A DNA stretch of 44,661 nucleotides. Origin: JBEKHT01 sp049516595. Its GTDB lineage: Bacteria > Chloroflexota > Anaerolineae > Anaerolineales > RBG-16-64-43. A program made the translations under genes and the position numbers. Location: NCBI GenBank assembly GCA_049516595.1, contig JBEKSY010000029.1, positions 1-44,661 on the forward strand, in the 5' to 3' direction. The notes under the pieces are model-generated. The model saw only the letters and a list, made by a program, of their open reading frames with translations. It did not search any database and was not told the DNA's origin. Below, piece by piece: positions 8,448-18,324 of the stretch. How positions within the stretch are numbered: position 1 is the first letter of the stretch; each line of letters begins with the position of its first letter.

Positions 8448-11400
8448 CTACTGAACGCGCCAGGGCTGAACATCGACGGCCCCCGGGCCGAGGAGTCTCA
8501 GCAAGCGGACTTCCAATTCTTCACAGTAGCCGGTCGTGTCGTTGGGGAACTCCAATTGCCAGGTGCGGTATCCCTCAACCACACGGAAGCAGAAGCGATC
8601 CTGACCTGGGTAGCTTGCCAGAAGCCCGTGCACAGCTCGCATGCGCCGGACATCCCTGTCCCGATCGCCGCTCTCGCAGAGCGAAACTGTGACCATCAAG
8701 GGTCCAGGCGGCAAGCCGCGGACCAGCGCGAATGGCCTCTTGGCCTTTTCACTCAGCGCGGCGGCAACCGCCACGGCTTCCTGGGGAACAGGCAACGGGG
8801 TGCCTTCGGGGGAAGATGGCAGTCCGGACAAGCGCTCGGATGCCTCGCCCGCTAACCGCGCGGCCGGAGCGCCGGCCATCGCGGGCAGAATCTGCTGGGA
8901 GTCGCTGACATGGGAGGCGCCCGGGCTCAGAACTACTTCCGGGGGGCTGGCGGGGAGCGAATCGACTCGGGCGGCCTCGCCCGCGACTGCAATCGGTCCG
9001 TCGATTTCACCCGCCGGATCGGCCTCTGCGGCCGCTGGTTGGGATCGGGGTCCCGTTTTCGACGGCCCCACAACCGGCCGCCTCACGGGTTCCGTGACCT
9101 TCAGATCGGTGGTGATCTTATCGGCCAGAACACGCGGGGTCGACCCGCTGGTCTCGGCCTTCCCGTCCACGACCACGATCAGGTCCGTGTGAAGCCAGTC
9201 CTTGACCTTGGACCAGAGCGAGGGGAAAATGGTGATCTCCATGACTCCCTGAATGTCTTCCACGGAGACAAAACCCATCGCGTGGCCGTTGCGGGTCTGG
9301 TGCGTACGCATCTGAGTGACAAGGCCAGCCACCCGCACCGGCTGGCCCGCGAGTTCCTCCCCCCATTCGCCGCTGAACTGAGTGACGACCCGCTGCAGGT
9401 CCGCTAGGTAGGGGGAAAGAGGGTGGTCGCTGACGTACAGCCCGAGCAGTTCTCGCTCCCATTCAAGCAGCGTGCGCCGGGGGACCGGTTGCGCGGGGGC
9501 CGTGAGCTGAAGGATATCGATCGGCCCGCCCGCAGAACCCCCGAACAGGCTCAGCTGTCCCACGTCGGCTGCGCGAAACTGCTGCGCCGAGACCGAGAGC
9601 AACCGGTCCAGGGCGTCCAAGATGGATACACGATCGCCGAGGGCATCCAGCGCGCCGACTTTGGCCAGCGACTCGAGGGCCCGCCGCCCGACCTTGCGCA
9701 GGTCGATCCGCCGCACAAAGTCGTCCAGGTTGCGGAAAGCCCCTCCCTGGTCCCGAGCCTCGATGATGCCTTGGATGGCGGCCTCACCTACGTTCTTGAT
9801 GGCGCCCAGGCCGTAGCGGATGGCGGTACCGCCCTGAGGCAGGTCCTCGATCGAAAAGTCCCACTTGCTGAAGTTGACGTCGGGTGGCTGCACTTCGATC
9901 CCCAGGTGGCGGGCATCGGCGATATAGAGCGCCACCTTTTCGGTCTCGTTTTTCGTGACGCTGAGTAGGGCGGTCATGAATTCGACCGGGAAGTGGGCTT
10001 TGAGATAAGCGGTCTTTGCGCAAATCACCCCATAGTCGGCGGCGTGTGCCTTGTTGAAACCGTAGCGCGCGAAACCCTCCCAGTCGTCGTAGATGGCTTC
10101 CGCCGTTTTCTGGTCAATCTCTCTCTGGACGCAGCCCTCAACGAAGCGCTTGCGATGCGCCTGGAGCGACTCGGCCTTTTTCTTGGCAACTGCCTTGCGC
10201 AGATCATCGGCCTCACTCGCCTTGTAGCCGGCCAGCTCGATAGCCGCCCGCATCAACTGTTCCTGATAGATCGGAATGCCGTACGTCTCGCGCAGGATGG
10301 GTTCCAGGGCCGGGTGGCGATACTCGACGGTTTCCTCCCCGTGCATTCGCCGAATATAGGTGGGGATGAAATCGATCGGGCCCGGTCGGTATAGGGCAAT
10401 CATGGCGATGACATTTGCCAGCCCCTTCGGCTGCATTTCCATAAGATAGCGCCGCATACCGGAGCCCTCGACCTGAAACACTCCAGCCACGTCCCCCCGT
10501 CCCAACAGTTCATAGATGGCCGGATCGTCAACCGGGATGTTTTCCAGGTTGAAATCAACACCCCGGCGCTCGCTAATCGACTCGCAGGCGCGCTGCATTA
10601 CCGTGAGCGTCGCCAGCCCGAGGAAGTCGACCTTGAGCAACCCAAGTTCCTCCAAGACCTGCATTTCGAACTGGGTCACCACTCCGATCGGATTGTCTTC
10701 CAGGGTGCCATGGGTCGGACGATGGAGCGGCAGGTACTCGATCAAGGGACGGTCCGTGATCACCACCCCAGCCGCGTGGGTTCCCGCATTGCGAACCACG
10801 CCCTCGAGCTTGATCGCTGTGTCGATCAAGTTGCGGATGTAGTCCGTGCCCTCGTAGACTTCCCTAAGTGGCGCGATGTCTGCCAACGCCTCCCGAAGCG
10901 TAACGGGCTTGCCGGGAACGTAGGGGATCAGTTTGGCGACCCGATCGACCTCGGAAAGGGGAATGTCGAGCACGCGGCCCACATCTCGGACTGCTGCCCG
11001 AGCGGCCATGGTCCCGAAGGTAATGATTTGAGCGACCCGGTCGTGACCGTACCGTTGCGCAGCGTACTCCAGGACCCGAGCCCGCAGGTCGTCCTGGAAA
11101 TCCAGATCAATGTCCGGCATGCTCACGCGACCCGGATTGAGGAAGCGCTCAAAGATGAGACCTTGATCCAGCGGATCGACGAGAGTGATCCCGAGAGCGT
11201 AGGCAACCAGCGATCCGGCCGCCGAACCTCGGGCGTTGTACCAGATCCCTTGTTCCCGGGCGAACCGACAGAGGTCCCACACAATCAGAAAGTAGGTGTC
11301 GAAGGCCATGGCGTGAATGACTTCGAGTTCATACCGGAGCCGTTCGAGGACGGAAGGGTCGCCTTTCTTTTCAGCGCATCGCTGCTGTAATCCTTCCTGG

Positions 11401-12302
11401 CAGAGGGCTTTCAAGTAGCCTTGCGCGGACTGGCCCTCCGGTAATGGAAACGTGGGCAGGTGATAGCCCTTGAAGTCGAGGTCGATATCACACCGCTCCG
11501 CAATCTCCAGCGTGTTGCTCAGGGCCTGGGGAACCTCTGCAAAAAGGGAACTCATCTCCTCCGGGCTGCGCAGGTAATAGCTGGCGTCGGACATGCGCAT
11601 GCGATTCGGATCACTCACCAACGAACCCGTTTGAATGCAAAGCAGGATGTCGTGGGCCGCGCTGTCCTCAGCCAGGACGTAATGGACGTCGTTGGTGGCC
11701 ACCAGGCGGGCCTCGTATCGCGCGGCCCACTCCCGGAGGCGCCGATTGACGACATCTAGCTCCGGGATCTCGTGACGTTGCAGCTCGAGGTAGAAATGCT
11801 CGCGACCGAAAACCTCAAAGTACCAGTCCAGCAGCCGCTTGACCTCAGCCTCGCGTCCCTCCGCGATGGCCCGCGGTATCTCTGCCGCCAGGCATCCGGA
11901 GGTGCAGATCAATCCCTCGGAATGATCTGCTAGGAATTCATGGTCAATGCGAGGGCGGTAGTAGAAACCCTGCAACTGGGCAGCCGTGGCTATTTGCAGG
12001 AGGTTGTGGTACCCCGCTTGGTTTTCGGCCAGAAGCAACAGGTGAAACGGCTCCCGGTCCAGCCGGGCGTCCCGTTCCGTCATCCTGCGGGAGGAGAGAT
12101 AGGCCTCCACTCCCACAATCGGGCGGATGCCGGCCGCCTTGGCTGTGTGATAGAACTCGATGACCCCGAAGAGGGTGCCATGATCGGTTAATGCAAGCGC
12201 GGGCATGTTGAGCTCCTTGGCCCGCGCGACCAGTCGGTTGACCTTCCCCAGCCCATCTAGCAAGGAGTATTCCGAATGCACGTGCAGGTGGGCAAAGGTC
12301 AT
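8448..12302 (-). CDS. dnaE: DNA polymerase III alpha subunit
   Basis: The 1,284-residue replicative polymerase has the DnaE1 layout. The PHP domain comes first ('HLHVHSEYSLLDGL', 'LTDHGTLFG'), with its metal-binding histidines kept, so PHP proofreading is possible. The polymerase palm carries the catalytic aspartates in 'MPDIDLDFQDD'. A helix-hairpin-helix region and an OB-fold ('VRVAGLVTQMRTHQTRNG...') follow. Before the C-terminal domain there is an unusually long Ala/Pro-rich linker of about 110 residues (roughly residues 1080-1190). The ATG at 12302 gives the canonical 'MTFAHLHVHSEYS' start; a TTG seven codons upstream is the alternative. Confidence 0.97.
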   Translation of the reverse strand: MTFAHLHVHSEYSLLDGLGKVNRLVARAKELNMPALALTDHGTLFGVIEFYHTAKAAGIRPIVGVEAYLSSRRMTERDARLDREPFHLLLLAENQAGYHNLLQIATAAQLQGFYYRPRIDHEFLADHSEGLICTSGCLAAEIPRAIAEGREAEVKRLLDWYFEVFGREHFYLELQRHEIPELDVVNRRLREWAARYEARLVATNDVHYVLAEDSAAHDILLCIQTGSLVSDPNRMRMSDASYYLRSPEEMSSLFAEVPQALSNTLEIAERCDIDLDFKGYHLPTFPLPEGQSAQGYLKALCQEGLQQRCAEKKGDPSVLERLRYELEVIHAMAFDTYFLIVWDLCRFAREQGIWYNARGSAAGSLVAYALGITLVDPLDQGLIFERFLNPGRVSMPDIDLDFQDDLRARVLEYAAQRYGHDRVAQIITFGTMAARAAVRDVGRVLDIPLSEVDRVAKLIPYVPGKPVTLREALADIAPLREVYEGTDYIRNLIDTAIKLEGVVRNAGTHAAGVVITDRPLIEYLPLHRPTHGTLEDNPIGVVTQFEMQVLEELGLLKVDFLGLATLTVMQRACESISERRGVDFNLENIPVDDPAIYELLGRGDVAGVFQVEGSGMRRYLMEMQPKGLANVIAMIALYRPGPIDFIPTYIRRMHGEETVEYRHPALEPILRETYGIPIYQEQLMRAAIELAGYKASEADDLRKAVAKKKAESLQAHRKRFVEGCVQREIDQKTAEAIYDDWEGFARYGFNKAHAADYGVICAKTAYLKAHFPVEFMTALLSVTKNETEKVALYIADARHLGIEVQPPDVNFSKWDFSIEDLPQGGTAIRYGLGAIKNVGEAAIQGIIEARDQGGAFRNLDDFVRRIDLRKVGRRALESLAKVGALDALGDRVSILDALDRLLSVSAQQFRAADVGQLSLFGGSAGGPIDILQLTAPAQPVPRRTLLEWERELLGLYVSDHPLSPYLADLQRVVTQFSGEWGEELAGQPVRVAGLVTQMRTHQTRNGHAMGFVSVEDIQGVMEITIFPSLWSKVKDWLHTDLIVVVDGKAETSGSTPRVLADKITTDLKVTEPVRRPVVGPSKTGPRSQPAAAEADPAGEIDGPIAVAGEAARVDSLPASPPEVVLSPGASHVSDSQQILPAMAGAPAARLAGEASERLSGLPSSPEGTPLPVPQEAVAVAAALSEKAKRPFALVRGLPPGPLMVTVSLCESGDRDRDVRRMRAVHGLLASYPGQDRFCFRVVEGYRTWQLEFPNDTTGYCEELEVRLLRLLGPGAVDVQPWRVQ

Positions 12303-12787
12303 GGGTGAAGCACCACCGATCAATTGAAGTAAGGCTTGGGGGTGTGACCGGCTCGATTATAGCACAGGCACCCGGGCCCTCCGAGGGCGCCCCTAAGAGT
12401 TTTCTTGCCGCGCTACTTCCTTCGCGGTCTCAACGTTCCCCGCGCGAGGGAATGACCTGTTCGAGGTCCTTGCACCTGCCTCTTCTGCCGCTGTCCAGCG
12501 CAGGCCAAGGTCGAGGAGAAATCTCCTTGGCCCGCTTCTGGGCAGTCCTGGTTTTTGCAAGGAAACGAGTCTGGAAGATAGGCCTGGGAAGCCGGAGGTA
12601 TCTTGGGCCTCGGTCTGAGTCCCTTCATCCAAGGATCAGCCTGCGGTCCCACCCGTGCGGCGGGAGGCTGATGCTCGCCATATCCCTGCGGGAGCCCTCG
12701 AGGCAGGCCCGGGCTGGAGGGAAGAAACGGTCAAGGCGGCGCCTGTCGCCCCCTCGCCATCTCCCAAGCTCCTTTGAAGTCCCAGGT
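12303..12787. other. intergenic region between typA and dnaE
   Basis: No convincing gene is seen; open frames here are short or run antisense into typA. It holds the dnaE promoter and a possible hairpin with 8-bp arms ATCAGCCT/AGGCTGAT (12635-12642 and 12665-12672) with further pairing inside. Confidence 0.5.
12356..12364 (-). promoter_or_regulatory. extended -10 promoter of dnaE
   Basis: On the minus strand TGCTATAAT (12364-12356) is a perfect extended -10 about 54 bp upstream of the dnaE ATG. The same nine bases occur before the PT-rich protein (20362-20354). Confidence 0.6.
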
Positions 12788-14644
12788 TCACTCGACCAGC
12801 GCCTCTTTGGCCCGCTTGGTCTGCTTACCCCGTTCCCTCGTATCAAGGATCCGCTTGCGAATCCTGTAAGCCAGGGGCGTCACTTCCATCAATTCGTCCT
12901 CCGCCAGGAACTCGAGCGCCTCGTCCAAGCTCATCTGCTTCGGAGGGCTCAAGCGGGCCTCGATGTCCTTGTTGGATGAGCGAATGTTGGTGAGATGTTT
13001 CTTCTTGCTGACATTGACAGCCAGATCCCCCGGGCGGGGCTGTTCTCCGACCACCATTCCCTCATAGACCTCGACTCCCGGCCCGCAAAAGAGGATTCCT
13101 CGTTCCTCGGCGTTTCTCAGGCCGAAAGTCGTTGTCGCCCCCGCCTCCCAAGCCACCAGGGAACCATTGGCTCGGGAGGCCATGGGTCCTGCCATCGGGC
13201 CGTATTCGCGGAAAATGGTGTGGAGCGTGCCCATGCCGCGCGTCGCATTGAGGAACTGATAGCGAAACCCAAGCAGGCCCCGAGTTGGAACGAGGTAGGT
13301 CAGGCGCACGGTGTTCTTCTTGGTGTCAACCATGTCGAGCATTTGGCCCCGCCGGGCTCCCAGCATCTCGACGACGGCCCCCATCGTTTCGGGGCTCGTC
13401 TCGATGTGGGCTTCTTCGAACGGCTCGAGCACTACGCCATCCTCGCCTGTTCTCAGGATGACCTCGGGCCGGGAGACCTCAAATTCGTATCCTTCCCGCC
13501 GCATGGTCTCAATCAAAATGGCCAGGTGAAGCTCCCCCCTCCCGGAGACCGTGAAGGTGTCAGGGCTGTCGGTCTCATCGACCCGCAAGGCCACATTGTG
13601 TCGCAGCTCCTCAAAGAGCCGCTCGCGCAGCTTTCGTGAGGTTCCCCAGCGTCCCTCCTTGCCAGCGAACGGAGACGAGTTAACCCCAAAGGTCATTCGC
13701 ACCGTCGGTTCTTCCACCCGGATCGCCGGCAGCGCGACGGGCGACTCGGGATCCGCCAGGGTCTCACCAATCGCGATCTCTTCCAATCCGGCGATCGCGA
13801 CAATCTCTCCCGCCTCGGCCTGGTCGACCTCAACTCGCTCCAGGCCCTGATGGACATAGAGATAGCGCGCTCGTTCCAAGATCGTGGTCTGGTGCAGTGT
13901 CAGTCTGGCGATGGGCTGCCCGGCCCGAATCTTCCCAGCATGAATCCTACCCAACGCGGTAACTCCTCGATAATTGTCATAGCCAAGGCTCGTTACCAGG
14001 AGTTGCAGCGGCGCCTCCTCGTCAACCCGCGGCGGGGGGATCCGACGCAGAATCGCCTGAAACAGCGGACCGAGATCCGGGCCAAGCTGAGGGGTGATCC
14101 CCGCCTGACCCGTGACCGCATTCGTGTACACGACCTGGAAGTCGGCCTGCTCATCCGTGGCCCCAAGTTCAACAAAGAGATCGAAGGTTCGATTCAGGGA
14201 ATCGGCCACATCGGCATCTCGCCGGTCCACTTTGTTGATCACAACGACAGCCGGCAAGCCTCTGTCTAGCGCCTGCCTCAGCACGAATCGAGTCTGGGGC
14301 ATTGGCCCTTCGGCTGCATCCACCAGGAGCAAGACGCCATCCACCATGTTGATGACCCGCTCCACCTCGCCGCCGAAATCAGCGTGACCCGGAGTGTCCA
14401 CAATGTTGATCTTCACTTGCTGGGCCGATTGGGAATCCCAGATCGTGAGCGCAGTGTTCTTGGCCAGGATGGTGATCCCGCGCTCCCGTTCCAGATCAAT
14501 GGAGTCCATCACCCGCTCGACCACCTGCTGGTTCTCACGAAACACTCGGGCCTGGCGAAGAAGGCCATCCACCAGCGTGGTCTTTCCGTGGTCGACATGG
14601 GCAATGATTGCAATGTTGCGGAGGTCCGTTCTATCCTTCAGCAT
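12788..14644 (-). CDS. typA: translational GTPase TypA/BipA
   Basis: The 618-residue ribosome-binding GTPase of the EF-G-like family helps ribosome assembly and growth under stress. G-motifs are complete: G1 'AHVDHGKTT', G2 'RGITI', G3 'DTPGHADF', G4 'NKVDR'. The C-terminal BipA-specific part ('VPTRGLLGFRYQFLNATRGMG', 'YEGMVVGEQPRPGDLAVNVSKKKHLTNIR') is diagnostic. The ATG at 14644 gives the usual 'MLKDRTDLRNIAIIAHVDHG' start; an upstream ATG at 14680 would add 12 residues without homology. Confidence 0.97.
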   Translation of the reverse strand: MLKDRTDLRNIAIIAHVDHGKTTLVDGLLRQARVFRENQQVVERVMDSIDLERERGITILAKNTALTIWDSQSAQQVKINIVDTPGHADFGGEVERVINMVDGVLLLVDAAEGPMPQTRFVLRQALDRGLPAVVVINKVDRRDADVADSLNRTFDLFVELGATDEQADFQVVYTNAVTGQAGITPQLGPDLGPLFQAILRRIPPPRVDEEAPLQLLVTSLGYDNYRGVTALGRIHAGKIRAGQPIARLTLHQTTILERARYLYVHQGLERVEVDQAEAGEIVAIAGLEEIAIGETLADPESPVALPAIRVEEPTVRMTFGVNSSPFAGKEGRWGTSRKLRERLFEELRHNVALRVDETDSPDTFTVSGRGELHLAILIETMRREGYEFEVSRPEVILRTGEDGVVLEPFEEAHIETSPETMGAVVEMLGARRGQMLDMVDTKKNTVRLTYLVPTRGLLGFRYQFLNATRGMGTLHTIFREYGPMAGPMASRANGSLVAWEAGATTTFGLRNAEERGILFCGPGVEVYEGMVVGEQPRPGDLAVNVSKKKHLTNIRSSNKDIEARLSPPKQMSLDEALEFLAEDELMEVTPLAYRIRKRILDTRERGKQTKRAKEALVE

Positions 14645-15210
14645 CTTTGTTCGCTTCCACTGGACACTGGGGGGATCCATCCCTTCGCGAGCGAGACGTC
14701 CTCCAGAAGAACTCCGGCCACCTCAGTGGCCACTTCCGAGGTCGCACGCGCATATGGGTCATCTTATCAAATCCAGCGCGGCTTGAGAAGATCCCGTGTT
14801 CACTCCGCTATTTGGTTAGCCAAGGGGCCAGGTTCTTTCCAGGGGGAATGGCAGCGCGGGAACCATGGTCGCCCATGACCCGGTGACCATGGAGAAGCGC
14901 CGGATGTACCTGTGGGGAATGCCAAGGCGATAGCGGGGATCCACCCGAAAGCTGAGGGTTGCATGGCCAGACGAGATGGAATCGGTGACCGATTGGCATC
15001 GCAAGAGCCTGATGCAGTTGATCCAGGGCGATCTGGAAGAGAAGGTGCGGCGCAAGACGCGCGGTCGAAGCTAGTCCCGGGGGGTGGATCCGGCCCTCCA
15101 GATCATCGCAGAAAGCTTCGATTACCGGTGTGCCAAGCGTCTCCAGCCCAAGCCGATCGAGAGCGGTCCTGGCAACACGGATGATTATAATGACGCGGGG
15201 AAGAAGATCG
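14645..15210 (+). other. divergent intergenic region with possible ORF remnant
   Basis: These 566 bp separate typA and the PD40 gene. One plus-strand frame (codons starting at multiples of three from 14883) reads protein-like text broken only by two TAG codons at 14931 and 15072, for example 'MESVTDWHRKSLMQLIQGDL' from 14976 and 'ALQIIAESFDYRCAKRLQPK' from about 15090. This could be a decayed gene or chance. A TATAAT at 15186-15191 is a possible -10 for the PD40 gene. Confidence 0.3.
14761..14789 (-). promoter_or_regulatory. candidate typA promoter
   Basis: On the minus strand TTCTCA (14789-14784), a 17-bp spacer and TAAGAT (14766-14761) fit a sigma-70 promoter about 120 bp upstream of the typA start. 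Each box matches consensus at four of six bases. Confidence 0.4.
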
Positions 15211-16644
15211 ATGCCCGGTCAGAGCAAGTTGACCTTTCACCGACGAAGGGGTCCAAGTCCGCTGGTTCTCGGGCTGATGGGCTTCGGGGTGGCCCTTTGC
15301 GCCGTTGCCCTGGTGGCCACGCCCAGGGTGCTGGCGGTTCAGCCCGATCGCTCGCAAGAAGCCAGCAGTTACTCGCCCGTGGCGATCACCTTTAGCACCG
15401 CGATGGATCGGGCGAGTGTCGAGTCTCACCTGCGTACCGACCCCAAAGTGGAGGGATTGGACGAATGGGAGGGGAGAACCATGCGCTTCCTGCCTTCCCA
15501 GCCCTGGCCCGCGGGACGCGCCGTGGAGGTCACTCTTCAGGCGGGCGCTCGAGCGCAGAATGGGCTGCCCCTTTTCCTGTCCGTGCGATGGTCGTTTACC
15601 CCCGCCTCGCTTCGGGTAGTGTATCTGGCGCAAAACGGAAATGGGTCCCAGCTTTTGCTCTTGCCACTCCAGGCCGGTTCCAGCCGGACCCTCCTGCAAA
15701 CCGGATTACTCATTCACGAATTCGCCACAAGCCCGACAGGGGATTTTGTCGTGTACTCTGCTGGGCCAGCCAGCGGGGGATCCGACCTGTACAAGCTCGA
15801 TCTGAATGGATCCTCACCCCTGAGGATCCTGGATTGTCAGGGAGAGGAGTGCCGCTACCCCGCCATTTCCCGTGACGGGACTCAGATAGCTTACCAGCGG
15901 GCCCATCTCTCCCAGAGTGCCGGGGGCATCACGACAGCCGAGAACGCTCGGGTGTGGATCCTGAACGAGGTCACGCGCGGGGACACCGCCGTTTCGGAAT
16001 TCGATCACGATGCGCGCACACCAGCCTGGGGCCCGCAGGGCTGGCTCGCCTACTACGACCAGACCTTGGCGATGACTGTCGTCGTTGATCTCCGCGGCGG
16101 TCGCACCTACGTACCCAATTCGTCGGGTTCCGTGGGAAACTGGTCGCCGGATGGAAAGTACCTTATCTTCCCCGAGATCCAGCTGACCCTGGCGACGGCT
16201 CAACCGACGGAAGCCTCGTCCCCTCCGGCAGAAACTCCCGCTGCCGCCTCCCTCTTCTACAGCCACCTGATTCGTGTGACCGTGGCCACGAATGAGATGG
16301 AAGATCTGTCCAAGTCACCGATCGTCGAGGACGCCTCGCCGACCCTATCCCCAGATGGGAAACAGATCGCATTCGCACGGAAGTACCTGGATCCGCTCCA
16401 CTGGACTCCCGGTCGGCAGCTCTGGGTCATGGGAATTGATGGGGCCGACCCAAACCAGTTCACAAATGTCCCCGACTACAACATTTCCTCGATCCTGTGG
16501 AGTCCCGACGGATCCAGCCTCCTCTTCGTGCGGTTCGATGAAACCGATCCTTCTCAGCCGCCCGAGATCTGGACCATCCAGGCGAACGGCCAGAGTCCGA
16601 GGCGCTTGGTCGTTGGAGGATACCTTCCTCAATGGTTACCGTAG
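15211..16644 (+). CDS. membrane-anchored Ig-like/TolB-PD40 beta-propeller protein
   Basis: The 477-residue product has a basic N-terminus and one hydrophobic helix (about residues 17-43), so it is exported or anchored. A bacterial Ig-like (SbsA/Big_5) domain follows ('YSPVAITFSTAMDRASVESHLRTDP...'). Then come WD40-like PD40 repeats typical of TolB: 'YPAISRDGTQIAY', 'SVGNWSPDGKYLIF', 'SPTLSPDGKQIAFARK', 'ISSILWSPDGSSLLFV'. Such proteins act as extracytoplasmic scaffolds; the partner is unknown. I chose the ATG at 15211, but two upstream in-frame ATGs (15181, 15190) remain possible. It overlaps the next gene by 13 bp. Confidence 0.8.
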   Translation: MPGQSKLTFHRRRGPSPLVLGLMGFGVALCAVALVATPRVLAVQPDRSQEASSYSPVAITFSTAMDRASVESHLRTDPKVEGLDEWEGRTMRFLPSQPWPAGRAVEVTLQAGARAQNGLPLFLSVRWSFTPASLRVVYLAQNGNGSQLLLLPLQAGSSRTLLQTGLLIHEFATSPTGDFVVYSAGPASGGSDLYKLDLNGSSPLRILDCQGEECRYPAISRDGTQIAYQRAHLSQSAGGITTAENARVWILNEVTRGDTAVSEFDHDARTPAWGPQGWLAYYDQTLAMTVVVDLRGGRTYVPNSSGSVGNWSPDGKYLIFPEIQLTLATAQPTEASSPPAETPAAASLFYSHLIRVTVATNEMEDLSKSPIVEDASPTLSPDGKQIAFARKYLDPLHWTPGRQLWVMGIDGADPNQFTNVPDYNISSILWSPDGSSLLFVRFDETDPSQPPEIWTIQANGQSPRRLVVGGYLPQWLP

Positions 16645-17147
16645 GGGAACCCGTGCCCCTCTTCCAGCTGCCGGATCTGGAGGGCCATCCCCACTCCAGT
16701 TTCGATTACCCCGACAGAATCCTGCTTACCTACATTTGGTCCGCGCATTGCCCAGAGTCCAAGCGAGCCGACGAGATTCTGGCCTCGCGGAAACGCGCAT
16801 GGCCACCCGAAGTCGTGATTCTCGCCATCGCCTCCAACGCAGACGAGACGAGAGAGGAAATCCAAAGGGAGGCCCAGGTCCGGCAGGTTGAGTCCGTTCT
16901 ACTCGACCCCCGGGCGCGAGTCGCTGACCTCTACGGCGCAAACGTCACGCCCTTCTTCTTCCTGTCCGACCGTAAGGGAATCTTGCGCTACCGCGGTGCG
17001 CTGGATGACGTGACCTTCGGACAGCGGGTCCCCCGTATCAACTATGTCGATGGCGCGATCGCAGCCGTGCTGGAAGGAAACAGGCCCGACCCCGACGAAA
17101 CCCCAGGCTATGGCTGCACGCTGGTTCGGTCTGCCCGCGAGGCCTGA
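16632..17147 (+). CDS. peroxiredoxin-like (PRX_like1) redoxin
   Basis: The 171-residue thioredoxin-fold protein has the AhpC/TSA layout. The active-site region is 'WSAHCPESKRADEI', with a single cysteine in place of a CxxC. The later 'VTPFFFLSDRKGILRYRGALDD' is the cis-Pro block, and the C-terminal 'PDPDETPGYGCTL' matches the PRX_like1 tail with its second conserved cysteine. It is predicted to be cytoplasmic and to reduce peroxides or act as a thiol oxidoreductase. The gene overlaps the PD40 gene, so the two are coupled. Confidence 0.85.
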   Translation: MVTVGEPVPLFQLPDLEGHPHSSFDYPDRILLTYIWSAHCPESKRADEILASRKRAWPPEVVILAIASNADETREEIQREAQVRQVESVLLDPRARVADLYGANVTPFFFLSDRKGILRYRGALDDVTFGQRVPRINYVDGAIAAVLEGNRPDPDETPGYGCTLVRSAREA

Positions 17148-17362
17148 GCGATGGGGGGGCCGGCCAAGGGGACAGGCGCGAGGGAAAAGGAAAACGCCCA
17201 AAATCGGAAGTTCTCGTGTATCATCAAGACGCGGCCGCTGCCGACAATTGCCTGCCTTTGCTGACCTATCGGGAGACGGCAAGGTCACGAGACGGGGGAT
17301 GCACGCGCAGATCCCCGAGGAAGAACTGAGGTCCGTGGAATAGGAGGCCTCCGCGAGAAAAA

Positions 17363-18307
17363 GTGTTGGCGGGTAGAACGGATCTTCCCGTGTTGGCCGT
17401 TGGCGCCGCCGGGGTCGACATGGTTGGCCAGCTGGCCAGTCCCCCGCAACCCGGAACCTCGAATCCCGCCAGGATCCGACTTGCGTATGGAGGGGTCGCG
17501 CGGAACGTTGCGGAGAACTTGGCACGCCTGGGGCAGCCCTCAAATCTGATCAGCGCGGTGGGCAAAGATTTCCTGGGCGACCGTCTCTGTGAGGAACTGG
17601 CCGCAACCGGGGTGGGAGTCACTCGCGTTCTTAGAGTCCAAGATCAACCGACCGGTGCCTACCTCGCCATGATCAACCCGGAGGGTCGATTGCACCTGGC
17701 CTTAGACGACATGCGTATCTTAGAGGCACTGACTCCGCAGGTCTTGGAGGAGCAGGAGGACCTTTTCGAGGGGGCATCGTTGGTCTTCCTGGATGGAAAC
17801 CTTGCCCCTTCCGTAGTGCGGGTCGCCGTCCGGCTCGCTCAGCGATCCAAGATTCCGATCTGTGCCGATCCCACCTCCCGGGCGCTCGCTCTTCGCCTGC
17901 AGCCGCAACTTCATAATCTCTACTTGATCACGCCCAATGCGGCGGAGGCTGAGATTCTCCTGGGAGAGCCCATCCCTCCCGAGGATCCAGCCCTGGCCGT
18001 GATGGCCGCTCGCAAGCTGGTAGCCAAGGGTGTGCACATCGCTCTCATAACCCTGGCCGAGTTCGGAGTGGCGTATGCAACCGATGTGGATCACGGTCAC
18101 ATCCCCGCGTTGCGCACGCAGATCATCGACCCCACCGGAGCGGGCGACGCCCTGACCGCTGCCGTCATTTTCGGTTTGCTCAACGAGATGCCCCTGCACG
18201 AATCAGTTCGCCTGGGGGTCTCTTCCGCCTCGCTCACGCTGCGGTCACACTCCACGGTCGCCTCCGACCTTTCCTTGGAAAAGCTATACGACCAACTTGT
18301 GCTTTAG
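17363..18307 (+). CDS. psuK: PfkB-family kinase, predicted pseudouridine kinase
   Basis: The 314-residue ribokinase-like protein keeps the N-terminal substrate loop ('YGGVARNVAENLARLG') and the C-terminal anion hole with the catalytic Asp in 'DPTGAGDALTAA'. Pseudouridine kinase converts pseudouridine to its 5'-phosphate. The assignment rests on psuG, 17 bp downstream on the same strand, which acts on that product. The start is a GTG with no ideal ribosome site. Without the neighbour it would only be called a PfkB sugar or nucleoside kinase. Confidence 0.9.
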   Translation: MLAGRTDLPVLAVGAAGVDMVGQLASPPQPGTSNPARIRLAYGGVARNVAENLARLGQPSNLISAVGKDFLGDRLCEELAATGVGVTRVLRVQDQPTGAYLAMINPEGRLHLALDDMRILEALTPQVLEEQEDLFEGASLVFLDGNLAPSVVRVAVRLAQRSKIPICADPTSRALALRLQPQLHNLYLITPNAAEAEILLGEPIPPEDPALAVMAARKLVAKGVHIALITLAEFGVAYATDVDHGHIPALRTQIIDPTGAGDALTAAVIFGLLNEMPLHESVRLGVSSASLTLRSHSTVASDLSLEKLYDQLVL

Positions 18308-18324
18308 GTGGAAGAGGTAAGGGA

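Noticed and set aside
12305..12979. Long plus-strand frame (224 codons) between dnaE and typA
   Set aside because: It runs antisense into typA, is Arg/Ser/Pro-rich and has no ribosome site or family resemblance.
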